A stretch of 64,000 bases of DNA from Mycobacterium sp. OTB74 (GCF_029892685.1 NZ_JARXVD010000011.1:141686-205685), one strand, 5' to 3'. Counted from the stretch's first letter, positions 1-9,432 are shown. Notes: generated by a model not told the origin, from the sequence alone. Numbers and translations: made by a program.

Positions 1-12
1 CCTTGCTTGTGG

Positions 13-1548
13 TCACGCGGCAACCAACTCCCTGTGGACGTGGGCGAGAACGCGGGGCAGTTCTTCGATCCGGCGAATGCGCTGGGATCGCTTGGGCCCG
101 AACACTTCCGGAAGGGGGTCGACCCGGACCGGACCGATGCCGATGTAGTACATGGCCACGCCGGCGTCGCACGCCTCCTCGACGGCATGGGCTGAGTCCG
201 CCCAGGCGTAGCGCCCCTCGTATCCCTCGTCGGAGATCAGTCCGTCGCCGATCACGATGAGCTGCCGACGTTCGGACGGCTGGGCCAACAGCCGGCTGGT
301 CAGATGACGCAGCGGCGCACCCAGTCTGGTGTATCCGCCGGTGGACAGGCCCAGCCCGCTGGGCGGGACGAAGCGCCGCTCCGGAAAGTCCTTCAGACAA
401 TTGACTTCGACGTGGTGCCGGGTGTTGCCGGTGAACACGAAGATGCCGTGCCGTTCTCGTGCCGAAGTCATGGCCCGGGACAAAGCATCGGCGCAGGCCA
501 GCTCTAGTTTGAAGATGCGGCCGCCGTGCACGCCCAGTGATGAGCTGCCGTCGAGCAGCAGTGCGGTGGTCACGTCGCGGCTGCTGGGCAGCAGTTCGCG
601 GAACAGACGCGGTTCGTCCGCTTCGCCGGCAGAGACATCGATGTAGTGGTCCACATACTGTTCGACATCGAGGTCGGATCCGTCCTCCAGGCGGTTGCGC
701 ATCGCGCGATACGTGTTCTGCTCGAACCACTTCCGCACATCAATGGCAACAACCCCGCTACGTCGGTTGCCGCCGGAATGGGCTCGCTCCACCACAGCGA
801 CGTGGTCGGCCATGAACGATTTCGTCCAGGCATTCCACTCGGGGTAAGGGATGCCGGGGCGATGCTCTGGCGTGACGTCGAGATCGTTGTCATGCGGCCG
901 GCTCGCCGGAGGGAGATTGGAGTTGCGGACGCCACCGTCGCCGCCGACCGGCACCGAGTACGGCCGTGGCAGCCGCTTCTGGCTGCTGGTCCACGGCATC
1001 CGCCCGAACGTCCGCCGCAACTTGTCCGAAAGCCCTTGTGGCACGGTGTACTGCCACGGCAGGCGGCCCAGCAGCGGATCGATCGCCAGGGGTTGCGACG
1101 AGCGTGCCAGCACGATCGCGTGGTTGAGCATCTCGTTGACGTCCATGCCTGCTTCGGCCGGCTGGAGGGCAGGCAGCGTCCTGCACAGTTCGGCGACCAG
1201 TCCCGGCCATTGTTCGGCGACCCAGCCGAGCGCTACCCCTGCTTCGACAAGAGTGAGTGCGGCGAGTTCACGAGTCGACAGCTCGTTGATCCTGTAGTCG
1301 AGTAGGCGTTCCTTTGACGGTGAACATTGCAGCGCCACACCACATGTGAGCGTTCTGCGGGTCCAGTCCCGGCTCGGCGCGGGGTAGGGCACGTAGATGC
1401 TGTCGAGCTGACCGCTCAGGCTGAAGCCGCGCCGGTGCCCGGTGACCAAACGCACGCCAGTCCGGCGTCCATCGCTGAGTGCCATGGCGGTCACCGCGCA
1501 ACTGCGTTCGATGGCCATGGCATCCGCATCAGAGGGTTCGGATGTCAT
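13..1548 (-). CDS. NorD-like VWA-domain protein
   Basis: A 511-residue protein whose C-terminal third is a von Willebrand factor A domain with an intact MIDAS motif, DGSSSLG, near residue 331, and later a GDG segment (VIGDGLISDEG). The fold and length fit the NorD/CbbO-type activator family, which works with a MoxR/NorQ AAA ATPase to insert metals into or remodel partner enzymes; no such ATPase is in view and it may lie beyond the left edge. The ATG start is 4 bases after the stop of the small membrane gene upstream, so the TetR, the small gene and this gene probably form one transcript. The domain assignment is firm; the partner enzyme is unknown. Confidence 0.75.
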   Translation of the reverse strand: MTSEPSDADAMAIERSCAVTAMALSDGRRTGVRLVTGHRRGFSLSGQLDSIYVPYPAPSRDWTRRTLTCGVALQCSPSKERLLDYRINELSTRELAALTLVEAGVALGWVAEQWPGLVAELCRTLPALQPAEAGMDVNEMLNHAIVLARSSQPLAIDPLLGRLPWQYTVPQGLSDKLRRTFGRMPWTSSQKRLPRPYSVPVGGDGGVRNSNLPPASRPHDNDLDVTPEHRPGIPYPEWNAWTKSFMADHVAVVERAHSGGNRRSGVVAIDVRKWFEQNTYRAMRNRLEDGSDLDVEQYVDHYIDVSAGEADEPRLFRELLPSSRDVTTALLLDGSSSLGVHGGRIFKLELACADALSRAMTSARERHGIFVFTGNTRHHVEVNCLKDFPERRFVPPSGLGLSTGGYTRLGAPLRHLTSRLLAQPSERRQLIVIGDGLISDEGYEGRYAWADSAHAVEEACDAGVAMYYIGIGPVRVDPLPEVFGPKRSQRIRRIEELPRVLAHVHRELVAA

Positions 1549-1552
1549 CGGT

Positions 1553-1657
1553 TCAGAAAGTGCCGATGTTGGAAAACACCCAGTACCAGAACCAGATGAT
1601 CAAACCCGTTCCGCCCCAAGCGGCAACGTAGCGGAGGATCTCCCAGATCCAGTCCAT
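1553..1657 (-). CDS. 34-residue aromatic-rich membrane peptide
   Basis: A very small gene between the TetR gene and the NorD-like gene. It starts MDWIWEILRYVAAW, continues as one hydrophobic helix rich in Trp, Tyr and Phe, and ends NIGTF. A good ribosome site (AGAAAGGA) lies 7 bases before the ATG. It begins 21 bases after the TetR stop and ends 4 bases before the next start, which is typical operon packing. One transmembrane helix is predicted by eye. I recognise no family; a role as a membrane anchor or small subunit for the neighbouring VWA system is inference. Confidence 0.6.
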   Translation of the reverse strand: MDWIWEILRYVAAWGGTGLIIWFWYWVFSNIGTF

Positions 1658-1678
1658 GTCAGAGTCCTTTCTCGGATG

Positions 1679-2281
1679 TCATCGGACTTCCAGTCCACGG
1701 AGGGCGGTGGCCACCAAACCGGCCAACATGGCGTCGCGGGTGTCAGTGTGTGACGTGGTGGTCAGTACCCCATAGATCCCCAGCAGGAAGAACGTGGCGC
1801 TAGACAACGCGTCGACCTCCGGCGGCACCTTGCCGTCACCGCGAGCGCGTTCGATCTCGCGGACCAGCAGCACGATCAGCGGGTGATCGGTCCATTCATC
1901 GGTTCTCGGCCGGGTCGGCGAAAAATGAAGCGCGAGAAATTCTTTGAACAGCGATGGGCCGAGCCGACGCTCAAGGCCAGTGATCAGGTGCACGACATGA
2001 TCGAGGGCGCTCGCCAAATCGTGTGTGCCGCCGAGGTAGCGGGCGAACTCCGAAGCCATCCGCGCTTCCTCCCGGACCTCCAATTCCAGAAGCACGTGTT
2101 CCTTGCTGGGGAAGTGGAAGAAGAACGTGCCGTGCGCCACCCCGGCGGCGTTCACAATCGCACCGATATCGGCGTGCGCCATGCCCGATGATGTGAACTC
2201 GGCGATGGCGGCACCGAGTATGCGTTCCCGGGTCTGCAACCGGCGCAACTCGCGCGCCGACTGTCTGACCTGTGCGGTCAC
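1679..2281 (-). CDS. TetR family regulator
   Basis: A 200-residue regulator with an N-terminal TetR helix-turn-helix (RERILGAAIAEF, then VAHGTFFFHFPSKEH at about residues 48-62) and a variable ligand-binding domain. The GTG start is chosen because it follows a strong ribosome site, AAGGAGG, by 6 bases. It is clearly paralogous to the TetR at 4687-5295 (shared HFPxKEHVLxELExREE and GLERRLGxSLFxxFLALHFS). Operator-like palindromes at 2318, 3074 and 3301 suggest it represses itself and the divergent or adjacent membrane protein and oxidoreductase genes. The ligand is unknown. Confidence 0.85.
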   Translation of the reverse strand: MTAQVRQSARELRRLQTRERILGAAIAEFTSSGMAHADIGAIVNAAGVAHGTFFFHFPSKEHVLLELEVREEARMASEFARYLGGTHDLASALDHVVHLITGLERRLGPSLFKEFLALHFSPTRPRTDEWTDHPLIVLLVREIERARGDGKVPPEVDALSSATFFLLGIYGVLTTTSHTDTRDAMLAGLVATALRGLEVR

Positions 2282-2317
2282 ATTAGGCCTCCTTGCCGCG
2301 CTCTAGGGTCGGTTATC

Positions 2318-2333
2318 ACTGAGTCAAGTCATT
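2318..2333. promoter_or_regulatory. Putative TetR operator, site 1
   Basis: ACTGAGTCAAGTCATT lies 37 bases upstream of the TetR start. It matches the pattern ACTGAnnnnnGTCAkT seen in the perfect palindrome at 3074, so it is a likely autoregulatory site. Recognised by comparison within the window only. Confidence 0.4.
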
Positions 2334-2337
2334 GATA

Positions 2338-3069
2338 TCAGTCGGTGAATATCTCCCGATTGACCGAATGCAGGTACGGGATCGCGAGAAACGGGGTGAT
2401 GTAGAAGATGTCGTAGAGCCACCAACCCACGACAGGCAGCACCACCCCGGCGAATCGGACATCGGCGAACATGGTCATGTTGAACACGTAGACACACCAG
2501 ATGACGACACCCATCCAGCAGGTGACCACCATGTACTGATGGCCCCAACGCTTCATCTGCAGGAACCCGATCCCCGCGGCGATCCGCATGGTGAACACGG
2601 TGAGAATCATGCCGACCTCCATGGCCTTCTCACCCGGGCCTGATGCGCCGCCTATCCACAGTTCGTTGTAGTGCCAGAAGTAGCCCGCGTCGAACATATT
2701 TCCCCAGCCGTTCAACAGGACTCGGGCAAGAATGGTGTGGTTGGCGAAGGTGTCCAGCGACCAACCGACTGTGTTGATGGCGGCATCGATGATCACCAGA
2801 TAGCCGATCAAGGTCACCAACGTCGGACGCACGTTCAACCCGTCGCGCTGCGCCTTGCGCAGCAGCCACAAACCGCGCAGGAACAATGGCAGACCAAAGA
2901 CGCCGAGTGCAGCGGTGCCTATCAACAGACTGCCGGAGACCAGCCACTTGTCCGCCTGTCTTTGGGCCAGCCGCGAGGTCTCCTCATGCTCATCGAGCCC
3001 GATCGCCATCCCATCCGCCGCCGGCGCGCGGCGATGGTCGCGGCCAGGTTCGGGGGCCAGCAATCTCAC
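2338..3069 (-). CDS. Polytopic membrane protein
   Basis: A 243-residue integral membrane protein with about five hydrophobic helices (near residues 46-68, 85-103, 150-165, 180-200 and 210-230) and several conserved-looking Trp, His and Tyr residues in the loops (YFWHYNELWIGG). The listed GTG start lies 5 bases from the operator palindrome; an internal ATG at 3009 (MAIGLDEHEE) is an equally plausible start and gives a 223-residue protein. It sits upstream of and in line with the TetR gene and is probably its target. I do not recognise the family. Confidence 0.65.
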   Translation of the reverse strand: MRLLAPEPGRDHRRAPAADGMAIGLDEHEETSRLAQRQADKWLVSGSLLIGTAALGVFGLPLFLRGLWLLRKAQRDGLNVRPTLVTLIGYLVIIDAAINTVGWSLDTFANHTILARVLLNGWGNMFDAGYFWHYNELWIGGASGPGEKAMEVGMILTVFTMRIAAGIGFLQMKRWGHQYMVVTCWMGVVIWCVYVFNMTMFADVRFAGVVLPVVGWWLYDIFYITPFLAIPYLHSVNREIFTD

Positions 3070-3073
3070 AATT

Positions 3074-3089
3074 ACTGACTATAGTCAGT
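3074..3089. promoter_or_regulatory. Putative TetR operator, site 2 (perfect palindrome)
   Basis: ACTGACTATAGTCAGT is a perfect 16-base palindrome immediately upstream of the membrane-protein start. Its position on the promoter and its resemblance to sites 1 and 3 make it the best candidate operator for the neighbouring TetR regulator(s). Confidence 0.6.
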
Positions 3090-3509
3090 GAGTGCGGCAA
3101 GTCAATGCCCTCATCGCCGCCGCCCACGCGCCAGCCCAGCCGCGAAGCACTCCTGCCCGCTTTGGGTTGCAAACACATTCCTCGGCAAGGGTTCTAGGTG
3201 GATTCAGCTGAGCTCAACCTCGATGCGTTGAATTCCAGGCCAGCGTGCGGAACACCCTTTTACCCTATTTCAACTGTGCTGCAACATATTTGAATGGATT
3301 ATTGACTGTAGTCAGCAACTCCTGATAGGCATACACGGCGTCGGCGGAGGGAATCGGCATGACACCGGAACGGTTCAACGGCAGGATGTGCGTGCCCCCA
3401 TCAACACGCGACTGCTGCAACTCCAGATCCGTCTTCCATGTCGACGGTGGCATCGATTCGAACTATTCGCCGCTCCCCTTCCCCGACAAGTGATCAGGAT
3501 CGAACGACT
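3090..3509. other. Intergenic region with operator, no convincing gene
   Basis: About 420 bases between the membrane-protein gene and the oxidoreductase. It holds operator site 3 at 3301-3316. A 62-codon reading frame on the minus strand (3265-3453) has no recognisable product or ribosome site and is not called. Confidence 0.4.
3301..3316. promoter_or_regulatory. Putative TetR operator, site 3
   Basis: ATTGACTGTAGTCAGC differs from the perfect palindrome at 3074 at only a few positions and keeps TGACTnTAGTCAG. It lies about 190 bases upstream of the oxidoreductase at 3510, which ties that gene to the same regulator. Confidence 0.45.
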
Positions 3510-4583
3510 ATGCGCAGAGTTGTCCAGTTTTCTACCGGAAACGTCGGCCAGTACTCATTACGGATGCTCATCGGCCGGCCCGATCTCGAACTGATCGGCG
3601 TACACGCCGCCAATCCCGCCAAAATCGGGCGAGACGCCGCCGAACTGTGCGGACTGACCGATCCCACCGGCGTGCTGGCAACCGACGACATCGACGCATT
3701 GATCGCCCTTGAGCCGGACTGCGTGGTCTATACGGCGCAGGGCGAGACCCGACCGATGGAAGCCATCGAACAGATGGCCAAATTCCTTGCCGCCGGCATC
3801 AACGTTGCCGCAACCTCCATGGTCTGGCTGGTCGCGCCGCAGCACGCTGATGATTGGCTACGCGTACCCCTGGAGCAAGCGTGCGAAGCCGGCAATGCCT
3901 CGCTCTATGTCAACGGCATCGACCCCGGCTACTCAGGTGACACCGAGGTGCACGCCGCGTTGAGCCTGACGGGCAGAGTCCAGTCGATCACCGTGCAGGA
4001 AATCCTCGACTACGGAAACTACGACGACTACGAGTTCACTGGAAAATCAATGGGTTTCGGCATGGCCGCCGACGAGGGAACACCGATGCTGTTCATTCCC
4101 GGTGTGATCGCCGGTATGTGGGGCGGTCCGGTGCGGAACCTGGCCCAACAACTCGGAGTGGAACTCGACGAGGTCCGGCAGCGGAGTGAAGGCTGGTACG
4201 CAACGGAGCGGATCGAATGCGCCATGTGCACGGTCGAGCCAGGACAGCTGGCAGCGGTGCGGTTCGCGGTCGAGGGTGTGCGTGACGGAGCGCCGTTGAT
4301 CACGTTGGAGCACATAAATCGACTGACCCCGGCATCGGGCCCGGAATGGGACTATCCGCCAACCGGACAACCGGGTGTACACCGCGTCGTGGTGCAGGGC
4401 GATCCGCGGGTGGAGCTCAACACTCATGTGTCATATCCACGGCTGGACACGACCGCTGCCGGTTGCATGTCCACCGCTGCACGCGTAGTAAATGCGATCG
4501 ACTGGATCTGTCGTGCACCCAAAGGACTGATCTCGGTGGAACAAATACCGATCAGCGAAACGATCCGCGGATTGGTGTGGTGA
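3510..4583 (+). CDS. NAD(P)-binding dihydrodipicolinate-reductase-like oxidoreductase
   Basis: A 357-residue Rossmann protein beginning MRRVVQFSTGNVGQ, in which the GNVGQ segment is the dinucleotide-binding turn at residues 10-14. The body matches the family often annotated as NAD(P)H-dependent amine dehydrogenase or DapB-like proteins of mycobacteria (features NVAATSMVWLVAPQHAD and NGIDPGYSGD). The frame is open further upstream to 3438, but those 24 residues are low-complexity and the Rossmann strand starts at the ATG at 3510, so that start is preferred. The substrate is unknown. It lies between two paralogous TetR genes and carries operator-like site 3 upstream. Confidence 0.75.
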   Translation: MRRVVQFSTGNVGQYSLRMLIGRPDLELIGVHAANPAKIGRDAAELCGLTDPTGVLATDDIDALIALEPDCVVYTAQGETRPMEAIEQMAKFLAAGINVAATSMVWLVAPQHADDWLRVPLEQACEAGNASLYVNGIDPGYSGDTEVHAALSLTGRVQSITVQEILDYGNYDDYEFTGKSMGFGMAADEGTPMLFIPGVIAGMWGGPVRNLAQQLGVELDEVRQRSEGWYATERIECAMCTVEPGQLAAVRFAVEGVRDGAPLITLEHINRLTPASGPEWDYPPTGQPGVHRVVVQGDPRVELNTHVSYPRLDTTAAGCMSTAARVVNAIDWICRAPKGLISVEQIPISETIRGLVW

Positions 4584-4686
4584 CCGCCAACCCCGGTCGT
4601 CACCTGGGCACGCAAACCATGGCCAACCAAACGCGTTGAACTGCAACAGTATTGAATAAACGGGCCACAAACGGCACCCTGCCCCA

Positions 4687-5295
4687 TCAGGGCAGGGCCG
4701 GGCCCATACTGCGCAGCGCCCGTGTCAGGTAGTCATCGACAGTCCCCTGCCGGCCTGGCCAGTCCGATGTCGTGATCAGCAGCGCGTAAAGACCCAGCAG
4801 GAAAAAGACCGCACAATTCATCGGGTTTATCGTGGGGTCAGTTTCGCCACGAGTACGCGCACCCTCGATTTGTTGGGCGACCAGAACGATAACTGGATGA
4901 TCGTCACCGTCTTCCTGCGGTGGACGATTTTGCGAAAAATGTAGAGCCAGAAAGTCATTGAACAGCGACTGACCCAGCCGCCGCTCCAGCCCCATCACCG
5001 ACTTCGCTGCTTGATCGAGCACCTCGGCAAGGCTTCGAGGCTGTCGCAGGTACTGTGCGAGCGTTTTGGCGATCCGTTCTTCTTCGCGCCGCTCAAGTTC
5101 AAACAGGACGTGTTCCTTTGTCGGAAAATGGAAGTAGAACGTCCCGTGTGCCACACCGGCCGCAGCGACGATGGCGCCGACATCGGCCGCTGCCATTCCC
5201 GCGCGCTTGAACTCGGCAATAGCTGCCCCTAGCAGTCGTTCGCGCGTCTGTATACGTCTAGCGTCACGCGCCGACAATCCCTCTGTTAGGGCCAT
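4687..5295 (-). CDS. TetR family regulator
   Basis: A 202-residue TetR regulator with the helix-turn-helix at about residues 18-65 (VAHGTFYFHFPTKEH). It is a close paralogue of the TetR at 1679-2281, agreeing along most of its length including the C-terminal domain, so the two may bind related ligands and possibly the same operators. It is convergent with the oxidoreductase at 3510 and sits just downstream of the sulfatase on the same strand. The target is not proven. Confidence 0.85.
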   Translation of the reverse strand: MALTEGLSARDARRIQTRERLLGAAIAEFKRAGMAAADVGAIVAAAGVAHGTFYFHFPTKEHVLFELERREEERIAKTLAQYLRQPRSLAEVLDQAAKSVMGLERRLGQSLFNDFLALHFSQNRPPQEDGDDHPVIVLVAQQIEGARTRGETDPTINPMNCAVFFLLGLYALLITTSDWPGRQGTVDDYLTRALRSMGPALP

Positions 5296-5407
5296 CCCAG
5301 CTCTCTAAGCTCCTTTAGGTCAACCGTCCGCCTCCTGCACACGATACTGGCTCAGGGATCTGCTCTATGGGTAGGTGACCGCGGCTTCGCGCCCTCCGGA
5401 ACGCGGG

Positions 5408-7867
5408 TCAGTAGTCTTTGCCCGCGGTGAAGCGGGCGTGCAGCTTGGCCTCCTCATCGGGGTTCAAGCCGGATTCGCCGATCTCGAACTCGATGCGGTC
5501 GATCTTTCCCTGGAACGCGAATGGCGGCTTGTAGCTCATGCTGACCGGCGACCCGGTGTCGACGCCAACTCCGAAGGTATCGAGGCCGAACCGTGCCGCC
5601 ACGGTCTTTTCGATGCGCTTGCGATCGACCTCGGCACCGTTCACCAGCAGGATGGCCTCGCCACCCTTGCCACCGCCGCCACCGTCGTACAGGAAGTCGA
5701 ACGTCACGGTCGACGCACCCTCCGGGAGCGCGGCCTTGCCCGACAGCACGGTGCGTTCGCGGTCGAACCAGTTGTACTCGTAGTGCGGTATGCCGTTCTG
5801 TACGTAGAGGACGAATCCGGACGAGATACCGCCGATGGCACAGAGCACTCCGTCGCCGCGTTGAGCGATATGCGCAGTGATGCGGTGGGTGCGGTTCTTG
5901 GTGTTGGGAGCGGCAGTTTCGGCCAGCCTGATGGCACCCGGGTAGTAGACAAAGTGCCACCGGTTCGGATCCGCTCCACCCGGCGGTGGCTTCGGAACCG
6001 TGAGCCGGGCCGAACCGCGATCGTCAAACGGATAGACGCCGTACTTTTCGGCTTCCTCGTCGAATAGCTTTTTGAGTTCGTCGAGTTTGTCGGGGTGTTG
6101 CTTGGCGAGGTCGTGGTTTTCGCTGAAGTCCTCGTCCAAGTGGTACAGCTCCCAACGGTCGTTCTCCCAGTGACCGGGTGCGTAGTCCTGCCGCCAAGGA
6201 AATGTGTGCTGAGCACACGCGATCCAGCCGTTGTCGTAGATCGCACGATTGGTGAAAATCTCGAAGTACTGGCGCTGGCGAACGGGCTTGGCGCCGGCAT
6301 CGGCAAATGTCGAGCGGATCGACACCCCGTCCATCGGCTTCTGCTTGATGCCGTTCACGGTGTCGGGGGCAGGAATCCCCGCGACATCGAGGATGGTCGG
6401 GACCAAGTCGATGAGGTGGGTGAACTGCGAGCGCACGACCCCCTTGTCGGTGATGTGCGCCGGCCACGACACCACCATCGGGTTGCGAGAACCACCAAGG
6501 TGGGACGCTACCTGTTTGACCCATTGAAAGGGTGCATTGCCGGCCCACGCCCAGCCGAGCGGATAGTGGGGTTCAGTTGTGGGATCGCCGATCTGGTCGA
6601 TGCGCGCCAGGTTCTCTTGGAGCGATGCCTCCAACCCGCTGAGGTTCATGATCTCGTTGATGGTGCCGGTCAGGCCACCTTCCGAGCTTGCCCCGTTGTC
6701 CCCCACGATGTAGATCACCATGGTGTTCTCGGCGTCCGGCAGGGCCTTGATCGTGGCAAGGAGGCGGCCGATCTCGTGGTCGGCGAAGGCCATGTAGCCC
6801 GCGTAGTTCTCCATGAATCGCGCGTAGAGCCGCCGCTCGTCAGCGCTCAGCGAATCCCAGGCCAGGCACCAGTCGGGCCGCGGGGTGTTCTCCGCCTCGG
6901 GCGGGATGACACCCAATTTCCGTTGGCGCTGCACCGTTTCCTCGCGAACGGCATCCCAACCACGGTCGAACTGCCCAGTGAACCGCTCGCGCCACTGCGC
7001 GGCTACCTGATGCGGAGCGTGCATCGCACCCGGCGCGAAGTACATGAGCACCGGCTTGTCGGGGTTCACCGATTTGCTGTACTGCAGCCAGTTGATGGCC
7101 CGGTCGGTAATGTCGGTCATGAAGTGATAGCCCTCTTCGGGCGACTTATCGGGCTCGACCGCGACAGTGTTCTCGAAGAGCACGGGGTAGTACTGGTTGG
7201 TCTCGCCGCCGATGAACCCGTAGAAGTAGTCGAAGCCCAGACCGGTCGGCCAGCGGTCGAACGGGCCGACGACGCTCGACTCCCAGTCCGGAGTGTTGTG
7301 GTTCTTCCCGAACCACGAGGTGTTGTAGCCGTTCTCCTTGAGAATCTTGCCGATGGTGGCCGTCGACTTCGGCAGCATCGTGGTATAGCTGGGGAATCCG
7401 GTCGCCCACTCGGCGAGAAAACCCGACCCGCAGTTGTGATGGTTCCGGCCGGTGAGCAGCGCTGCCCGCGATGGCCCGCAGATGGCTGTGGTGTGAAAGC
7501 GGTTGTACTTCAGTCCGTTTGCGGCAAGTTCGTCCAGAGCCGGTGTCGGGACGGGTCCGCCGAACGTGCCGACCTGACCGAAGCCGACGTCGTCGAGCAG
7601 CACGATGACGACATTCGGCGCACCCTGCGGCGGCTTGGGAAGCTCGGGCCACGCCTCCTTGGAGTCCTGGTAGGTCTTGCCGATCTTCCCGGTGAACGGC
7701 GGGTCGTTCATGGGAAGTGCGGTCCGATCCGGGTTCGCCGGCGAAGGCCCTGGGGGCGCTGCTTTTTCCTCGTGTGAGCACGACGCGAGAGCAGCACCGG
7801 CGGCGACCGAAGCGGCGGCCAGTCCCGCGCTGCGCAGCGCCGAACGTCGGGATACGTCGAAATCCAT
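5408..7867 (-). CDS. Type I sulfatase lipoprotein
   Basis: An 819-residue arylsulfatase-type enzyme that hydrolyses sulfate esters. The N-terminus has a twin-arginine-like motif (SRRSALR) followed by a lipobox ending at Cys30 (LASC), so it is probably exported and lipid-anchored. The formylglycine signature CGPSR begins at Cys130, and the metal ligands LDD (91-93) are present. A long C-terminal jelly-roll-like extension (from about residue 640) is shared with the broken paralogue at 10149-12515. It stands alone, with a TetR downstream. The physiological substrate cannot be read from sequence. Confidence 0.9.
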   Translation of the reverse strand: MDFDVSRRSALRSAGLAAASVAAGAALASCSHEEKAAPPGPSPANPDRTALPMNDPPFTGKIGKTYQDSKEAWPELPKPPQGAPNVVIVLLDDVGFGQVGTFGGPVPTPALDELAANGLKYNRFHTTAICGPSRAALLTGRNHHNCGSGFLAEWATGFPSYTTMLPKSTATIGKILKENGYNTSWFGKNHNTPDWESSVVGPFDRWPTGLGFDYFYGFIGGETNQYYPVLFENTVAVEPDKSPEEGYHFMTDITDRAINWLQYSKSVNPDKPVLMYFAPGAMHAPHQVAAQWRERFTGQFDRGWDAVREETVQRQRKLGVIPPEAENTPRPDWCLAWDSLSADERRLYARFMENYAGYMAFADHEIGRLLATIKALPDAENTMVIYIVGDNGASSEGGLTGTINEIMNLSGLEASLQENLARIDQIGDPTTEPHYPLGWAWAGNAPFQWVKQVASHLGGSRNPMVVSWPAHITDKGVVRSQFTHLIDLVPTILDVAGIPAPDTVNGIKQKPMDGVSIRSTFADAGAKPVRQRQYFEIFTNRAIYDNGWIACAQHTFPWRQDYAPGHWENDRWELYHLDEDFSENHDLAKQHPDKLDELKKLFDEEAEKYGVYPFDDRGSARLTVPKPPPGGADPNRWHFVYYPGAIRLAETAAPNTKNRTHRITAHIAQRGDGVLCAIGGISSGFVLYVQNGIPHYEYNWFDRERTVLSGKAALPEGASTVTFDFLYDGGGGGKGGEAILLVNGAEVDRKRIEKTVAARFGLDTFGVGVDTGSPVSMSYKPPFAFQGKIDRIEFEIGESGLNPDEEAKLHARFTAGKDY

Positions 7868-8233
7868 GACTTATGCCTCCCTGTCGAACTCGCTTATTGA
7901 AACCGTGTACGACCCGCCCAACTCATAAGCTACCCACTCGAAGACGATCTAGTCAGCAACGCCAGAAATCGACCCGACGCGCCGCAATGACTGCGCGACA
8001 GCGAACGCTTCTGTGGGCCAAAGGTATTGGCCGCATCGTGATGCGTCGCGGCTCTCGCGGCACATGCAAATCTCAATTCGTCGCCCTCGAGATGCGGCGT
8101 GCTCAGGGTGAACCTGAAATGGGTTGGAGACAAAGAATTCGACGGCTATCCAACTATCCGCCGCAGTACCTGCTGCCAACGCCGAGCTATCCGAATCAAC
8201 TGCCACAACAGTGGTGGCGTGGCTAGCTGTGAG
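7868..8233. other. Intergenic region, nothing recognised
   Basis: About 366 bases between the sulfatase start and the Rieske oxygenase stop. Short open frames occur on both strands but none has a recognisable product or ribosome site. It must contain the sulfatase promoter; no clear palindrome was found. Confidence 0.4.
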
Positions 8234-9406
8234 TTATGCCAGAGCCACGCCGAGCTCCTGGGCGAACACTTTGATCATGTGCTGTACACCAATTTCGTTG
8301 CGCCCGATGATCATGTGGTCGTGTTGCCCGTGCCTGACACCCTCTCCGCATTGGGGCAGCATCGCGAAGTCCTCGTCACGAACGGCTGCGTGAACGCCCT
8401 GGAACACGGCGTCGTAGCCGGCTCGCATGTCGTCGGTGGTTGCCGGCACGCGGCCCATCCAGCTGTGGCGTACGGTGCAGCGGGTCGGTTCACCGGCGGG
8501 CAGGATGTCGATGATCTCTACGCCTACCGGGCTGTTGGCGAGGATGAGATTGGGATAGACCCAATAGATGACGCCCATGTTGGCCAACGGTTCCCGCGAC
8601 GCTTGGGGATCGGTGTCGACGTTGGTGATCCAGTTGAACGGGAAGCCGATCCGATGGTGCTTGCCGAACTCGTCGTACACCATGGTGTTGGCCAGTGTGT
8701 TCTGGCCAATGAGGCTCTCGCCGTGGACATAAGGGAAGTGGTAGCCCTCAGCGAATGCTTCCAACGCCCCCTTCCATGACACGTCTGATGTGAACTCCCG
8801 TTCGGTGTGGTAGCCGTATGAATTGTATTGCCAGAGTGACAGTTCCGCGCCGAAGTCACCCAGGTGTGCGTCGAGGTCGATGGAAGCGTCGGCAGTCAGC
8901 ACGGCCCAGATGAAGCCGTGACGCTCCTCGGATGGAAGTTCGACCAGGCCGTAATCCTTGGTGTCCATCGAGTCGAAGCCGGCTTTGCCCGGCACCATGA
9001 ACAGTTCGCCGGTGTTCTTGTATGACCATGCGTGATAGGGACATACGAAGCGGGTGGAGTTGCCAGAACCGCACGCCGGCATGGCGCCACGATGGCGGCA
9101 GTAATTCAGCAGGACGTGGCTGGTGCCGGTGCGGTCACGGGTAACGAGCAGTGAATCGCCCAGCACAGAGCGGACGACGTAATCGTTGGGTTCAGGGATC
9201 TGCGCCGACGGGACGATGGCCAGCGGCACACGCCGCAGAATTTGGGACTCTTCGATCTCGGTGATCTTCGGGTCTCGGTAGTAGTGCAGCGGCACCCGCA
9301 ATTCACGCTCGGCAAGGTCGGTCGTCTTGTCCTGTGCATGACGCAGGCCCCGCTGAGTCAGTGACTCGTCTGTGCCGCTCACCGGACCACTAGTTGTCGT
9401 TGCCAT
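8234..9406 (-). CDS. Rieske non-heme iron ring-hydroxylating oxygenase, alpha subunit
   Basis: A 390-residue oxygenase. The Rieske [2Fe-2S] motif is visible as CRHRG followed 15-20 residues later by CPYHAW, and a mononuclear iron region follows in the C-terminal half (EGYHFPYVHG). Such proteins hydroxylate aromatic or steroid-like substrates using electrons from a separate reductase, which is not encoded nearby. The ATG at 9406 is chosen because AAAGGAG precedes it; the longer frame to 9466 runs over the operator. It is divergent from the TetR at 9499, which probably represses it. Confidence 0.88.
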   Translation of the reverse strand: MATTTSGPVSGTDESLTQRGLRHAQDKTTDLAERELRVPLHYYRDPKITEIEESQILRRVPLAIVPSAQIPEPNDYVVRSVLGDSLLVTRDRTGTSHVLLNYCRHRGAMPACGSGNSTRFVCPYHAWSYKNTGELFMVPGKAGFDSMDTKDYGLVELPSEERHGFIWAVLTADASIDLDAHLGDFGAELSLWQYNSYGYHTEREFTSDVSWKGALEAFAEGYHFPYVHGESLIGQNTLANTMVYDEFGKHHRIGFPFNWITNVDTDPQASREPLANMGVIYWVYPNLILANSPVGVEIIDILPAGEPTRCTVRHSWMGRVPATTDDMRAGYDAVFQGVHAAVRDEDFAMLPQCGEGVRHGQHDHMIIGRNEIGVQHMIKVFAQELGVALA

Positions 9407-9432
9407 CCCTGACTCCTTTAGATCGCCTTTGG

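Noticed and set aside
6095..7777. Long plus-strand open frame opposite the sulfatase
   Set aside because: A codon-bias shadow of a high-GC gene; the minus-strand product has clear sulfatase motifs while this frame has none.
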